Below the pieces are notes generated by a model that ran no database searches, had not been told where the DNA came from, and saw only the letters and a program-made list of their open reading frames with translations. Positions 1 through 7,917 of a stretch of DNA of 64,000 bases are shown here, piece by piece (position 1 is the first letter of the stretch; the number at the start of each line of letters is the position of its first letter). The stretch covers positions 80,049-144,048 of the forward strand of contig CAZLDI010000007.1 of the NCBI GenBank assembly GCA_964558415.1, in the 5' to 3' direction. The position numbers and the translations under genes are program-made. Origin of the DNA: CAZLDI01 sp964558415 (GTDB lineage: Bacteria > Chloroflexota > Dehalococcoidia > SM23-28-2 > RBG-16-64-32).

Positions 1-65
1 GAGGAAGGCGCCCCGACTCCGGTTGGCGAGACGCGCGAGATCCTGTCCAAGATGGCAAACTGTGA

Positions 66-122
66 GATTCGTTCGCCCTCCGCCCTGCCTTCCTTCCGCC
101 CCGCTCGGCTCAGAATGACAGA
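66..122 (+). repeat. Dispersed intergenic repeat, copy 1
   Basis: This 57-base copy opens with GATTCGTTCGC and closes with GCTCAGAATGACA. The same ends recur at 9213, 9386, 19371, 27470 and 41702, with a short form at 46937. It lies downstream of the polA stop. The rest of positions 1-199 shows no convincing gene. Confidence 0.6.
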
Positions 123-199
123 GGCGGGCGTTGCGCAGGATGGTGGATCCCGGGATGCGTTCGCCCCCCCCACCCGCCCGACTCGGAACGGCAGAGGGG

Positions 200-3055
200 T
201 CAGGACGCAAACTCGCCGACCTCCACGGGTTCGCCGTATCGCATCTCGCCCCAGTTGCGGCCTGTTTTCGTGTCCACCTTAAGGGGAACGCACATTTCCA
301 GGGATTTGGGCATTATGTCGATGCAGAGGGAGCGGACACCCTCCAGCTCATCGCGGGGGCACTCGAAAATCAGCTCGTCGTGGATCTGGAGGGTCATGAG
401 GCTGCGTAGTTTGCGGCGCTCCATCTCAGCGTCGAGGCGGTTCATCGCGATCTTGATGATGTCGGCGGCGGTGCCCTGGACGGGCATGTTGATGGCGGCT
501 CGCTCAGCGGCGTTGCGGACGTTGAAGTTGGTGGAGTTTATCTCCGGGATGTAGCGCCGGCGGCCGAAGAGCGTCTCCGCGTAGCCGAGGCTGCGCACGG
601 TGGAGGTCGTCTCGGAGACGTAGCGCTGGATGCCGGGGTACTTCTCGAAGTAGGTGCGGATGAACGTCGCGGCCTCTTCGCGGGAGATCTTTTCGCGGAC
701 TGAGAGGCCGAACTCGCTGAGTCCGTACAACACGCCGAAGTTAAAGACTTTGGCGCGCCGGCGCATTGCGGTCGTCACCTGATCAAGGGGAACGGCGAAG
801 ACCTGCGAGGCGGTGGCGGCGTGGATGTCGTCGTCGCGCAGGAAGGCTTCGACAAGGTTGGGGTCCCGGGTGATGTGGGCGATGATGCGCAGCTCGATCT
901 GGGAATAGTCGGCCGCCAGGAGCATCGGATCCGGCCCAACGTCGCGAGCGATGAAGGCGCGTCGGATCTGCTCGCCGAGCTGTGTGCGGACAGGGATGTT
1001 CATAAGGTTGGGATTGCTGGAGGCGAGGCGTCCGGTGGCGGCGCCGGTCTGGTTGAACTCCGTGTGGATGCGGTTGGTACGCGGGTTGACGATGAACGGC
1101 AGCGTGTCGAGGTAAGTAGACTTCAGCTTGGTGAGCTCGCGGTGCTCGAAGATGAAGTCGATGACCGGATGCATGCCACGCAGGTTCTCCAGAGACTGGG
1201 CATCGGTGCTGTAGGCGCCGGTCTTGAGGCGGCGGGTCTTCGGCAGGTGCTGCTCCTCGAAGAGCACGTGCGAGAGCTGCTGAGGGGAGCCGATGTTGAA
1301 CTCGTGGCCGGCGGCGGCGTAGATCTCCTCCTCGAGCCGGCGAATTTCCATCGTGAGTGACTCCGACATCTCGCGCAGCGAGCCAGTCTCGATGGCGACG
1401 CCGTTCAGCTCCATGCGCGCCAGGACTGACACGAGCGGCATCTCGATCTCGTCGAAGAGGCTGCGCATGCCCTTCTCCTCCAGCTCCGGTTCGAGGAGAT
1501 CACGCAGGCGCGCGGCGGCATCCACGGAGGCGCAGGCGTAGGCCGCCGCAGCCTCCACATCGAGCTCAGCCATTGTGAGCTGGGCGGCCTTGCGGCCAGA
1601 CGGCCGCCCGTCCGGGCGAGCGCCGGCGCCGAGAAGCTGGGAGCGGTCCGGCAGCCCGATGCCCAGACGGCGTGAGGCGAGCCAGCTCAGGGCGAGCGCG
1701 CCTTCCTCCGGGCGTCCCGCGCCGCCGCCCTCGCCCAGGAGGTGGGCGGCGATCATGGTGTCGAAGTCGACGCCGCGCGCCCAGACGCCGTGGCGGGCGA
1801 GGGTGACGAGGTCCGGCTTGAGATAGTGGCCGCTGATGCGGACGTCCGGCGACTCGATGAGGGGCCCGAGGCGGGCGAGAACGGCGTCGAGCGGCAGCTG
1901 GGGGTCCTCGCCGAGGCGGACGGCGTGGCCAACGGGGATATAGTGCGCCTCGCCGCCTCCGAGACCGACCGTCAGGCCAACGATATCGGCGCGCATCGGC
2001 TCGCTGGACGTGGTCTGGGCGTCGAGCAGGAAGCGCTTCTGGTCCGCGATGCGATCGACGACGGCCGCCAGTTGGTCTTCCGTGCGGACGGTGGTGAAGC
2101 GCTGCTCGACAGGCGATGCCGCGAGCGGCAATTGCTGCGCCTCCGGAGCGCGGTCAATGCCGTGTGGGAGGCGCGAGACGAGCGTCCGGAACTCGAGCTC
2201 CCGGAAGAGCTCGGTGACGCGCAAGGGATCGTAGTGGGCGTAGAAGTCCGCGGCGGCGAGGTCAAGCTGGACGGGCGCCTTGGTGTCGATTGTCGCGAGG
2301 TGCTTGCTCTGGCGGAGCTGGTCCGCGTTCTCGCGGAAGACGGGCTGGAAACGGGCGGGCTGGATCTCGTCGATGCGGTCGAGGAGCGCCTCGACGGATC
2401 CAAACTCGTCGACGAGCTTGACGGCGGTCTTGTCGCCGACACCCGGGACGCCGGCGATGTTGTCGGAGGTGTCGCCCTTGAGCGCTTTGAGATCGGGCAT
2501 CTGGTGGGGCAGGACACCGTAGCGGTCCTTGACGTCGGCGGCGGTCTTGTAGAGGACGGAGTCTCGCTGGTAGGGGCGGTACATCCAGAGGTGGACGCCG
2601 GGCTGGACAAGCTGGGCGATATCGCTATCCATGCTCACGAGATACGTCTCGACGCCCTGCCCAGCGGCCTGAACGGAGAGCGCGCCCATGAGGTCGTCGG
2701 CCTCGAAGCCGGGGAGCTCGCTGACGGGAATGCCGAAGACGGCGATGACCTGGCGGCAGCGGTCGATCTGGGCGCGCAGTTCATCGGGCATAGCGACGCG
2801 CGTGGCCTTGTAGGTGTCGGTGATCTCATGACGGAAGGTCGGCCCGGGCGAGTCGAGGGTGATGATCACGTGAGTGGGCTTGAGCTCACCGAACATGGCG
2901 AGGAAGGTGTTGGTGAAGCCGAAGACGGCGCCGACAAGCTCGCCGGTGGCGCGGACCTTGAGGGGCTCCTTCATGCCGGCGAGGGCGTGGAAGGAGCGGT
3001 GGATGATGGAGTGGCCGTCGATGAGGACGAGGCGGGGGGGAGGGGTATCGCTCAC
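200..3055 (-). CDS. polA: DNA polymerase I
   Basis: A 951-residue family A DNA polymerase for Okazaki-fragment processing and repair synthesis. The N-terminal third is a 5'-3' exonuclease (LVLIDGHSIIHRSFH near residue 10, KGDTSDNIAGVPGVGDKT helix-hairpin-helix). A proofreading-like domain covers about residues 330-530, and the polymerase domain carries motif A DYSQIELRII, motif B RRRAKVFNFGVLYG and motif C IHDELIFE. The proofreading domain looks inactive: D345-A-Q347 replaces the DxE signature, and the Asp expected four residues after Tyr506 is Ser510. The start is GTG, six C residues after a TATAAT on the minus strand, so the mRNA may be leaderless. It is divergent from the MaoC gene. Confidence 0.97.
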   Translation of the reverse strand: MSDTPPPRLVLIDGHSIIHRSFHALAGMKEPLKVRATGELVGAVFGFTNTFLAMFGELKPTHVIITLDSPGPTFRHEITDTYKATRVAMPDELRAQIDRCRQVIAVFGIPVSELPGFEADDLMGALSVQAAGQGVETYLVSMDSDIAQLVQPGVHLWMYRPYQRDSVLYKTAADVKDRYGVLPHQMPDLKALKGDTSDNIAGVPGVGDKTAVKLVDEFGSVEALLDRIDEIQPARFQPVFRENADQLRQSKHLATIDTKAPVQLDLAAADFYAHYDPLRVTELFRELEFRTLVSRLPHGIDRAPEAQQLPLAASPVEQRFTTVRTEDQLAAVVDRIADQKRFLLDAQTTSSEPMRADIVGLTVGLGGGEAHYIPVGHAVRLGEDPQLPLDAVLARLGPLIESPDVRISGHYLKPDLVTLARHGVWARGVDFDTMIAAHLLGEGGGAGRPEEGALALSWLASRRLGIGLPDRSQLLGAGARPDGRPSGRKAAQLTMAELDVEAAAAYACASVDAAARLRDLLEPELEEKGMRSLFDEIEMPLVSVLARMELNGVAIETGSLREMSESLTMEIRRLEEEIYAAAGHEFNIGSPQQLSHVLFEEQHLPKTRRLKTGAYSTDAQSLENLRGMHPVIDFIFEHRELTKLKSTYLDTLPFIVNPRTNRIHTEFNQTGAATGRLASSNPNLMNIPVRTQLGEQIRRAFIARDVGPDPMLLAADYSQIELRIIAHITRDPNLVEAFLRDDDIHAATASQVFAVPLDQVTTAMRRRAKVFNFGVLYGLSEFGLSVREKISREEAATFIRTYFEKYPGIQRYVSETTSTVRSLGYAETLFGRRRYIPEINSTNFNVRNAAERAAINMPVQGTAADIIKIAMNRLDAEMERRKLRSLMTLQIHDELIFECPRDELEGVRSLCIDIMPKSLEMCVPLKVDTKTGRNWGEMRYGEPVEVGEFAS

Positions 3056-3061
3056 GGGGGG

Positions 3062-3067
3062 ATTATA
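3062..3067 (-). promoter_or_regulatory. -10 box of polA, leaderless arrangement
   Basis: On the minus strand TATAAT is followed by exactly six C residues and then the GTG start of polA, leaving no room for a ribosome binding site. The endonuclease IV gene at 33440 has the same layout (TATACT, six C, ATG). Confidence 0.6.
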
Positions 3068-3195
3068 GCAAGCGGCAATGGGTCAGCGGGGGCAGGGGGT
3101 CAAATGGGGCAAAGGGTCGACAGGGGCAAGGATCAACGGCGCAGGAGGGGTCACGAACGCGGGCTGGCTGAAATGACAGTGAGAGAACCTGCTGC

Positions 3196-3201
3196 TATCA
3201 T
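3196..3201 (+). promoter_or_regulatory. -10-like box of the MaoC gene
   Basis: TATCAT ends ten bases before the ATG at 3212, with no purine-rich Shine-Dalgarno sequence between. This favours the start at 3212 over the in-frame ATG at 3173 and suggests a leaderless or nearly leaderless transcript. Confidence 0.45.
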
Positions 3202-3211
3202 TCGGCCTACT

Positions 3212-4096
3212 ATGGCTGACCTTTCGTACGATGGGATTGAGGTGGGGAAGGAGTACGGGCCGTACTATTACCCGCTGAAGGAGCGGATTGGGCGGCACCT
3301 GGAGGCGGTGGAGAACGCGCATCCGTGGCACAACGGGCGGTCGCCGTGGGGGCCGCCGGTGGCGCCGCCGACCATCCTGGGGAACGCGGCGATGCGGTTT
3401 CTGGACGACTTCGGGCCGGTGCCGCCGGGGACGCTGCACGCCAAGCAGGAGATCGAGACGGCGGCGGCGCTGCGGTTGGACCGCAGGCCGATCGGGTACG
3501 GTAAGTTCGCCGACAAATACGAGAAGCGGGGCCGGCGGTGGTTTGTGTTCGAGACGCGCTGGCGGGATGAGACTGGGCTGATCATCGGGAAGAGCCGGAT
3601 CACGATGGTGTTTCCGAAGGAAGAAGGAAGAAGGAAGGAGGAAGGAGGAGGGGAGCCGAGAACCGAGAAGCGAGAAGCGGAGCCGGCCCGGAAGAGCGAG
3701 TTAGCTGCGATTACGCGCGTTCTGACGCAGGAGAAGATGACGGCGTATAGCGAGGACTCTGCGAACGCGCTGCGGGGGTCGTCGATTCATGTGCAGCCGG
3801 AGGCGGCGAAGGCGGCGGGGTTCGAGCGGACGGTGGCGCAGGGGCTGATGGCGGCGGACTATATCGGCGAGCTGATGGAAGAGGCGCTGGGCAGAGAGTG
3901 GTACGAGTACGCGGGGCTCTCGGTGACGTTCCTGAAGCCGATCCTCTGCGGGGACAGGCTGACGGCGAACGGGCGGTTGAAAGAGGAGGCGGAGGAGGGG
4001 GCGGTGGTGCGCCGGGTGTATGAGCTGTGGTGCGAGAACCAGCAGGGGGACGTGGTGGCGGCGGGGACGGGGAGTTCGCTGGTGATGCCGGGGTAA
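3212..4096 (+). CDS. MaoC/FAS1-like double-hotdog dehydratase
   Basis: A 294-residue protein with two hotdog halves. The C-terminal half has the hydratase-like signature YSEDSANALRGSSIH and a GLMAADYI helix, typical of MaoC-family enoyl-CoA hydratases and related acyl-CoA enzymes. The halves are joined by a charged linker (about residues 134-160) encoded by a purine-rich stretch of repeated GGAAGAA words at 3613-3690. Similar words occur in the 3' end of the isocitrate dehydrogenase gene near 46790, so the linker looks like a repeat invasion that stayed in frame. An in-frame extension to 1742 lies antisense to polA and is not part of the gene. The substrate cannot be inferred. Confidence 0.8.
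   Translation: MADLSYDGIEVGKEYGPYYYPLKERIGRHLEAVENAHPWHNGRSPWGPPVAPPTILGNAAMRFLDDFGPVPPGTLHAKQEIETAAALRLDRRPIGYGKFADKYEKRGRRWFVFETRWRDETGLIIGKSRITMVFPKEEGRRKEEGGGEPRTEKREAEPARKSELAAITRVLTQEKMTAYSEDSANALRGSSIHVQPEAAKAAGFERTVAQGLMAADYIGELMEEALGREWYEYAGLSVTFLKPILCGDRLTANGRLKEEAEEGAVVRRVYELWCENQQGDVVAAGTGSSLVMPG
3613..3690 (+). repeat. Purine-rich microsatellite-like repeat inside a CDS
   Basis: Tandem GGAAGAA / GGAAGGA words followed by GAGAACCGAGAAGCGAGAAG words. It encodes a Lys/Glu/Arg/Gly linker between two hotdog domains. Related words (GGAAGTAGGAAGTAGGAAGA) occur at 46794-46835. Confidence 0.65.
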
Positions 4097-4112
4097 GAGA
4101 GCGGGCGGCAAC

Positions 4113-4140
4113 TTGACGGCAATAGCGGCGCGCGTATACT
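4113..4140 (+). promoter_or_regulatory. Sigma70-type promoter of the rhodanese gene
   Basis: TTGACG (4113-4118), a 16-base spacer and TATACT (4135-4140). A leader of about 40 bases with AAGGAGA before the ATG at 4188 follows. Confidence 0.7.
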
Positions 4141-4187
4141 AGGTTGCGCTTCAAGTAACGCCCTGATTCAACCTCAAGGAGACTGTC

Positions 4188-5033
4188 ATGGCTGAATACG
4201 CACGGCCGGACTCGCTGGTGTCCACGCAATGGGCGGCGGACAATCTGAACAACCCGAAGGTGCGGCTGATCGAGGTGGACGTCGATTCCGCGGCGTACGA
4301 CACGGGGCACGCGCCGGGGGCCGTGGGCTGGAACTGGAAGTCCGACCTGGAGACGCAGTTGCAGCGGAACATCGCGGACAAGGAAGGGATGGAGAAGCTG
4401 CTTTCCGACGCCGGTGTGGACGGCGACACGACTGTGGTGCTGTACGGCGACAACAACAACTGGTTCGCGGCGTACGCGCTGTGGGTGATGGAGTACTACG
4501 GGCTGGAGAACGTGAAGCTGATGAACGGGGGACGCAAGAAGTGGGTGGAAGAGGGGCGGCCGATGTCGACCGAGGCTGCGAAGCACGCGAAGGGCGGCAT
4601 CAAGCTGGGCAGCCCGAACGCGAAGATCAGGGCGATGCGTGACGAGGTGCTGAGCCACGTCGGAAAGGCCGGCGGCGCTATGGTGGACGTACGCTCGCCG
4701 AAGGAGTACTCGGGAGAGATGCTGGCGCCGGAGAACCTGCCGCAAGAGGGCTCCCAGCGGGGCGGCCACATCCCGGGGGCGAAGAGCATCCCGTGGGGGC
4801 TGGCCTGCAACGAAGACGGGACGTTCAAGAGCGCGGACGAGCTGGTGGAGCTGTACGGCGGGCAGGGCGTCACGAAGGACAAGGACGTGATCGCCTACTG
4901 CCGCATCGGCGAGCGGTCTGCGCACACGTGGTTCGTGCTGACGCACCTGCTGGGTTATCCGAACGTGCGCAATTACGACGGCTCGTGGACAGAGTGGGGG
5001 TCGCTGGTGGGGGCGCCGATCGAGAAGCAGTGA
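4188..5033 (+). CDS. Sulfurtransferase (two-domain rhodanese)
   Basis: A 281-residue tandem rhodanese-domain protein of the thiosulfate / 3-mercaptopyruvate sulfurtransferase family. The N-terminal domain (about 1-140) has no catalytic Cys. The C-terminal domain carries the active-site loop AYCRIGERSAHTWF with Cys238 as the persulfide carrier. The CRIGERS loop is closer to thiosulfate sulfurtransferases than to the CGSGVTA type of mercaptopyruvate enzymes, but the donor cannot be fixed from sequence. An AAGGAGA ribosome site precedes the ATG. It is a single gene under its own promoter. Confidence 0.92.
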   Translation: MAEYARPDSLVSTQWAADNLNNPKVRLIEVDVDSAAYDTGHAPGAVGWNWKSDLETQLQRNIADKEGMEKLLSDAGVDGDTTVVLYGDNNNWFAAYALWVMEYYGLENVKLMNGGRKKWVEEGRPMSTEAAKHAKGGIKLGSPNAKIRAMRDEVLSHVGKAGGAMVDVRSPKEYSGEMLAPENLPQEGSQRGGHIPGAKSIPWGLACNEDGTFKSADELVELYGGQGVTKDKDVIAYCRIGERSAHTWFVLTHLLGYPNVRNYDGSWTEWGSLVGAPIEKQ

Positions 5034-5071
5034 TCCGGCGGGTACTGCGAGCCAACCGATAGATCGGCGCT

Positions 5072-5100
5072 CGCTCATGGTACGAGGGCCACCATGAGCG
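5072..5100 (+). repeat. Dispersed hairpin repeat (CTCATGGT family), copy 1
   Basis: CGCTCATGGT (5072-5081) and ACCATGAGCG (5091-5100) form a perfect 10-bp stem with a 9-base loop. It lies downstream of the rhodanese stop and may stop transcription. Related hairpins are at 17251, 26839 and 33477. Confidence 0.7.
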
Positions 5101-5179
5101 GGACGAGGGATCGCCGTTGCCGCAGCGCCGTTAGCCTTCGACAGGCAACGGATGGGCGCGTTATTATGCCGTTCAAGGC

Positions 5180-6073
5180 ATGGAGACACCGGGGTATCGG
5201 CTCGAACACCACACGCTGAAGATCGGCGGGCGGGAGGCGTTCTACCGCGAGGCGACGCCGGAGGGGGAGTCGCAGGGGTCGCTGGTGTTGCTGCACGGGT
5301 GGATCGGGACGTCTTCGTGGATGTTCCGGCACGTGCTGCCGGAGTTGGGGCGGCGCTGGCATACGATCGCCCCGGACCTGCCGGGATTCGGTCGGTCGCA
5401 GGCGCTGGAGGAAGCGCCTTCCATCGCGGGGTATCAGGAGTTCGTTCGTACGCTCGTCGATGATCTGCATATCGACCGCTTTCGCCTGGTAGGCGTGTCG
5501 GTCGGCGGGACGGTGGCGCTGAGCTTCGCGCACCGTTATCCGGAGCGTGTCCAGAGGCTGGCGGTGCAGGGGCCGGTCTACCGTTGGAGCGACCTGCCGA
5601 AGCGATTCCGCGTCCTGTACGACCTGGTAGGCCGCGCGGGCCTGCTGACGGACCTGATCCCGAAGTCGCCGATCAAGTGGTGGTTCTTCGTGCGGCGGCT
5701 GGAGATGGGGCGCGACACGCGGCGCCTGTCCGAGAAGGACCGCAAGCAGCTGGGCCGGGACATTCTGCGCGTGCCGAACGAGACGCTGGTGGACGTGGGA
5801 CGAGAGCTATTGGCGATCGACTTGAGCGATGTGGCGCGGCGCATCTGCGTGCCGACGCTGGTGCTGGACGGGGAGGAAGCGCGGATGATCCCGGCAGCGG
5901 CCTCGCGCCATCTGAGCAGGCTGATCCCGGGCGCGCAGTTCCGGATCATTCCGGACGCGGGACACAACGTCGCGATCGAGCGGCCGCACGAGTTCCTGGA
6001 CGCCCTGCTGCCGTTTCTGGAGGAGCCACTCCCCACCACTCCACGCCGGAGGAAGACAACGAAGAAGCAGTAG
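5180..6073 (+). CDS. Alpha/beta-fold hydrolase
   Basis: A 297-residue serine hydrolase with the oxyanion motif LLHGWIG, the nucleophile elbow GVSVGG, an acid region around LVLDGEEARMIP and a catalytic His in DAGHNVAIE. The cap region lies between about residues 130 and 210. The protein ends in a Lys/Arg-rich tail (RRRKTTKKQ). Fold and triad are clear, but the substrate is not. It is probably soluble, since no signal peptide is seen. A TATTAT box 12 bases upstream of the ATG may be its -10. Confidence 0.88.
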   Translation: METPGYRLEHHTLKIGGREAFYREATPEGESQGSLVLLHGWIGTSSWMFRHVLPELGRRWHTIAPDLPGFGRSQALEEAPSIAGYQEFVRTLVDDLHIDRFRLVGVSVGGTVALSFAHRYPERVQRLAVQGPVYRWSDLPKRFRVLYDLVGRAGLLTDLIPKSPIKWWFFVRRLEMGRDTRRLSEKDRKQLGRDILRVPNETLVDVGRELLAIDLSDVARRICVPTLVLDGEEARMIPAAASRHLSRLIPGAQFRIIPDAGHNVAIERPHEFLDALLPFLEEPLPTTPRRRKTTKKQ

Positions 6074-6091
6074 TGACCGGGCCGGAGCCGT

Positions 6092-6493
6092 CTATGAGAG
6101 CTGCGCGGTGCAGAAGGCGCAGCGCTTCGCTTCGATAGCGATCTCGCTGACGCACTCCGGGCAGCGCTTGGTCGTGGGATCCGCGGGTGGCTCCTTCTTC
6201 ATCCTCGCCAGGAGGAGGTTCATTGGCTGGACGACGACGAAGAAGATGACGGCCGCGATGGTGACGAAGGTGATGATCTTGTTGATGAAGTCGCCGTAGC
6301 GGAAGGTGCTGTCGTTGATCGTGAAGTCGAGGGCGGAGAAGTCCGGCTGTCCGCCAATGGCAGCGATTAGCGGGGTCACCAGGTCCTCGACGAACGCGGT
6401 CACGACGGCACCGAACGCCGCGCCGATGACGACGGCGACGGCGAGGTCCACGACGTTGCCGCGGAGCAGGAACTGTTTGAAGTCGTTAAGCAT
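6092..6493 (-). CDS. mscL: Large-conductance mechanosensitive channel with zinc-ribbon tail
   Basis: A 133-residue MscL homologue: the N-terminal MLNDFKQFLLRGNVVDLAVAVVIGAAFG helix, a periplasmic loop and a second membrane helix (IITFVTIAAVIFFVVVQPMN). It releases solutes under hypo-osmotic shock. The C-terminus carries CPEC and CAFC pairs spaced like a zinc ribbon, absent from the E. coli protein. GGGAGG precedes the ATG. It is transcribed towards the 3' end of the hydrolase gene. Confidence 0.95.
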   Translation of the reverse strand: MLNDFKQFLLRGNVVDLAVAVVIGAAFGAVVTAFVEDLVTPLIAAIGGQPDFSALDFTINDSTFRYGDFINKIITFVTIAAVIFFVVVQPMNLLLARMKKEPPADPTTKRCPECVSEIAIEAKRCAFCTAQLS

Positions 6494-6624
6494 GCCAACC
6501 TCCCAATGGTTCCTATAAGAATCGTTGATTGATGAATATAGGCGACGACGCTGAGCCGGTCAAGAGGTTTCAGCAGGCCAACACTCGGGTAGGCACCCAG
6601 TTTACGAATCATGACGATGCGCCA

Positions 6625-6652
6625 TTGTCTTGAGCGCGGCCATCGCTATAAT
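6625..6652 (+). promoter_or_regulatory. Promoter of the first CoA-transferase gene, leaderless layout
   Basis: TTGTCT (6625-6630), a 16-base spacer and a perfect TATAAT (6647-6652). The ATG follows after eight bases, placing the expected transcription start at or next to the start codon. There is no Shine-Dalgarno sequence. Confidence 0.7.
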
Positions 6653-6660
6653 TGGGTGCC

Positions 6661-7908
6661 ATGACAGCGGCGGCTCTGGACGATGTCCGCGTGGTGGACC
6701 TGACCACGGAGATGGGCCAGTACTGCACGAAGCTTCTGGCCGACCTGGGCGCGGACGTCATCAAAATCGAGCCGCCGGGCGGCGATCCGGTGCGGGGGCT
6801 GCCGCCGTTCTTCCACGACGAAGAGGGCCCCGCCAGTAGCCTCTACTGGCTGAACCTGAACACGAACAAGCGCAGCATGACGCTGGATATCGAGACGGAG
6901 GACGGGCGGGCCACTCTCGCGAGATTGGTGCGGACCGCAGACGTGGTTGTCGAGAGCTTCCAGCCGGGTTACCTCGACGGACTGGGCCTGGGGTACGAAG
7001 GGCTTTCCCGCATCAAGCCGGACATCATCGTGACATCGATCACGGGGTTCGGACAGACCGGGCCCCACGCGCAATACAAAGCGCCAGACATCGTGGGCGT
7101 GGCGATGGCCGGCATCATGTGGCTGGCGGGCGACCCGCAGGACCCGCCGAACGTGCCGCCGTGGCGCCAGGGGTACATCTCGGCGTGCATACACGCTGCC
7201 GGAGGCACCCTGACGGCGCTCTACCACCGCGATGTGACGGGCGAGGGCCAGCACGTTGATGTGTCGATGCAAGAGTCGCTTTCGATCGCGCAGGAGACGG
7301 CGATGCAGACGTGGGACATGAACGAGGCGCTGCGGGCGCGGAATGCCCACCGCGGGGTTATTCCGGTCGACGTCCCGGGCACCGGTCCGTATGAGTGCCG
7401 TGACGGCGGCTGGGTGTTCGGTTACGTGGGGACCCCGGGCGGTGCCCAATGGCCGGACCTGCTGGCGTGGATGGCGGAGGAAGGGATGGCCGAGGACCTG
7501 CCGGAAGAGCCAACCAAGGAGTTTGTCGACAACCTGAACCTGCGATTTCTGACCTCGATACTGGCCGATCCGGCGACTGTGGGTCAGAAGTTCGCCACGA
7601 TGGGGAAGATCCAGCAGGTGCTGGTGCGGTTCATCAAGACGAAGACGAAGTGGGAGATGTACGAGCAGGCGCAGAGGCGGCGCCTGCTGTTCGGCATTGT
7701 GTCTACGCCGGAGGACATCGCGAAGAACCCGCAGCTCCAGTACCGGCAGTGGTTGACGGCCGTCGAGCATCCGGAGCTGGGCGCGACGCTGGAGTACCCG
7801 GGGCCGCCGTACCGGCTTTCGGAGACACCGTGGGCGATTCGTCGGAGGCCGCCGGCTGTGGGCGAGCACAACGATGAGGTGCTGAGGGAAGTAGCAAGTG
7901 GAAGGTAA
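6661..7908 (+). CDS. CaiB/BaiF (class III) CoA-transferase
   Basis: A 415-residue family III CoA-transferase, moving CoA between carboxylic acids through an Asp-linked anhydride. Typical features are VVDLTTEMGQYCTKLLADLGADVIKIE at the N-terminus, LNLNTNKRSMTLDI, and the GFGQTGP / KAPDIVGVAMAG region that precedes the active-site Asp. The ATG at 6661 is preferred to an upstream TTG at 6652 because it sits behind the TATAAT. Nine bases separate it from a second family member, so the two probably form a heteromer or serve one pathway. The substrate is unknown. Confidence 0.93.
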   Translation: MTAAALDDVRVVDLTTEMGQYCTKLLADLGADVIKIEPPGGDPVRGLPPFFHDEEGPASSLYWLNLNTNKRSMTLDIETEDGRATLARLVRTADVVVESFQPGYLDGLGLGYEGLSRIKPDIIVTSITGFGQTGPHAQYKAPDIVGVAMAGIMWLAGDPQDPPNVPPWRQGYISACIHAAGGTLTALYHRDVTGEGQHVDVSMQESLSIAQETAMQTWDMNEALRARNAHRGVIPVDVPGTGPYECRDGGWVFGYVGTPGGAQWPDLLAWMAEEGMAEDLPEEPTKEFVDNLNLRFLTSILADPATVGQKFATMGKIQQVLVRFIKTKTKWEMYEQAQRRRLLFGIVSTPEDIAKNPQLQYRQWLTAVEHPELGATLEYPGPPYRLSETPWAIRRRPPAVGEHNDEVLREVASGR

Positions 7909-7917
7909 GAGGCAAGT

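Noticed and set aside
52..409. Short plus-strand open frames at the window start.
   Set aside because: They overlap a dispersed repeat and the polA 3' end, and show no protein-like composition.
1742..3211. A long N-terminal extension of the MaoC reading frame.
   Set aside because: It is antisense to polA. The MaoC protein starts sensibly at 3212 behind a -10 box.
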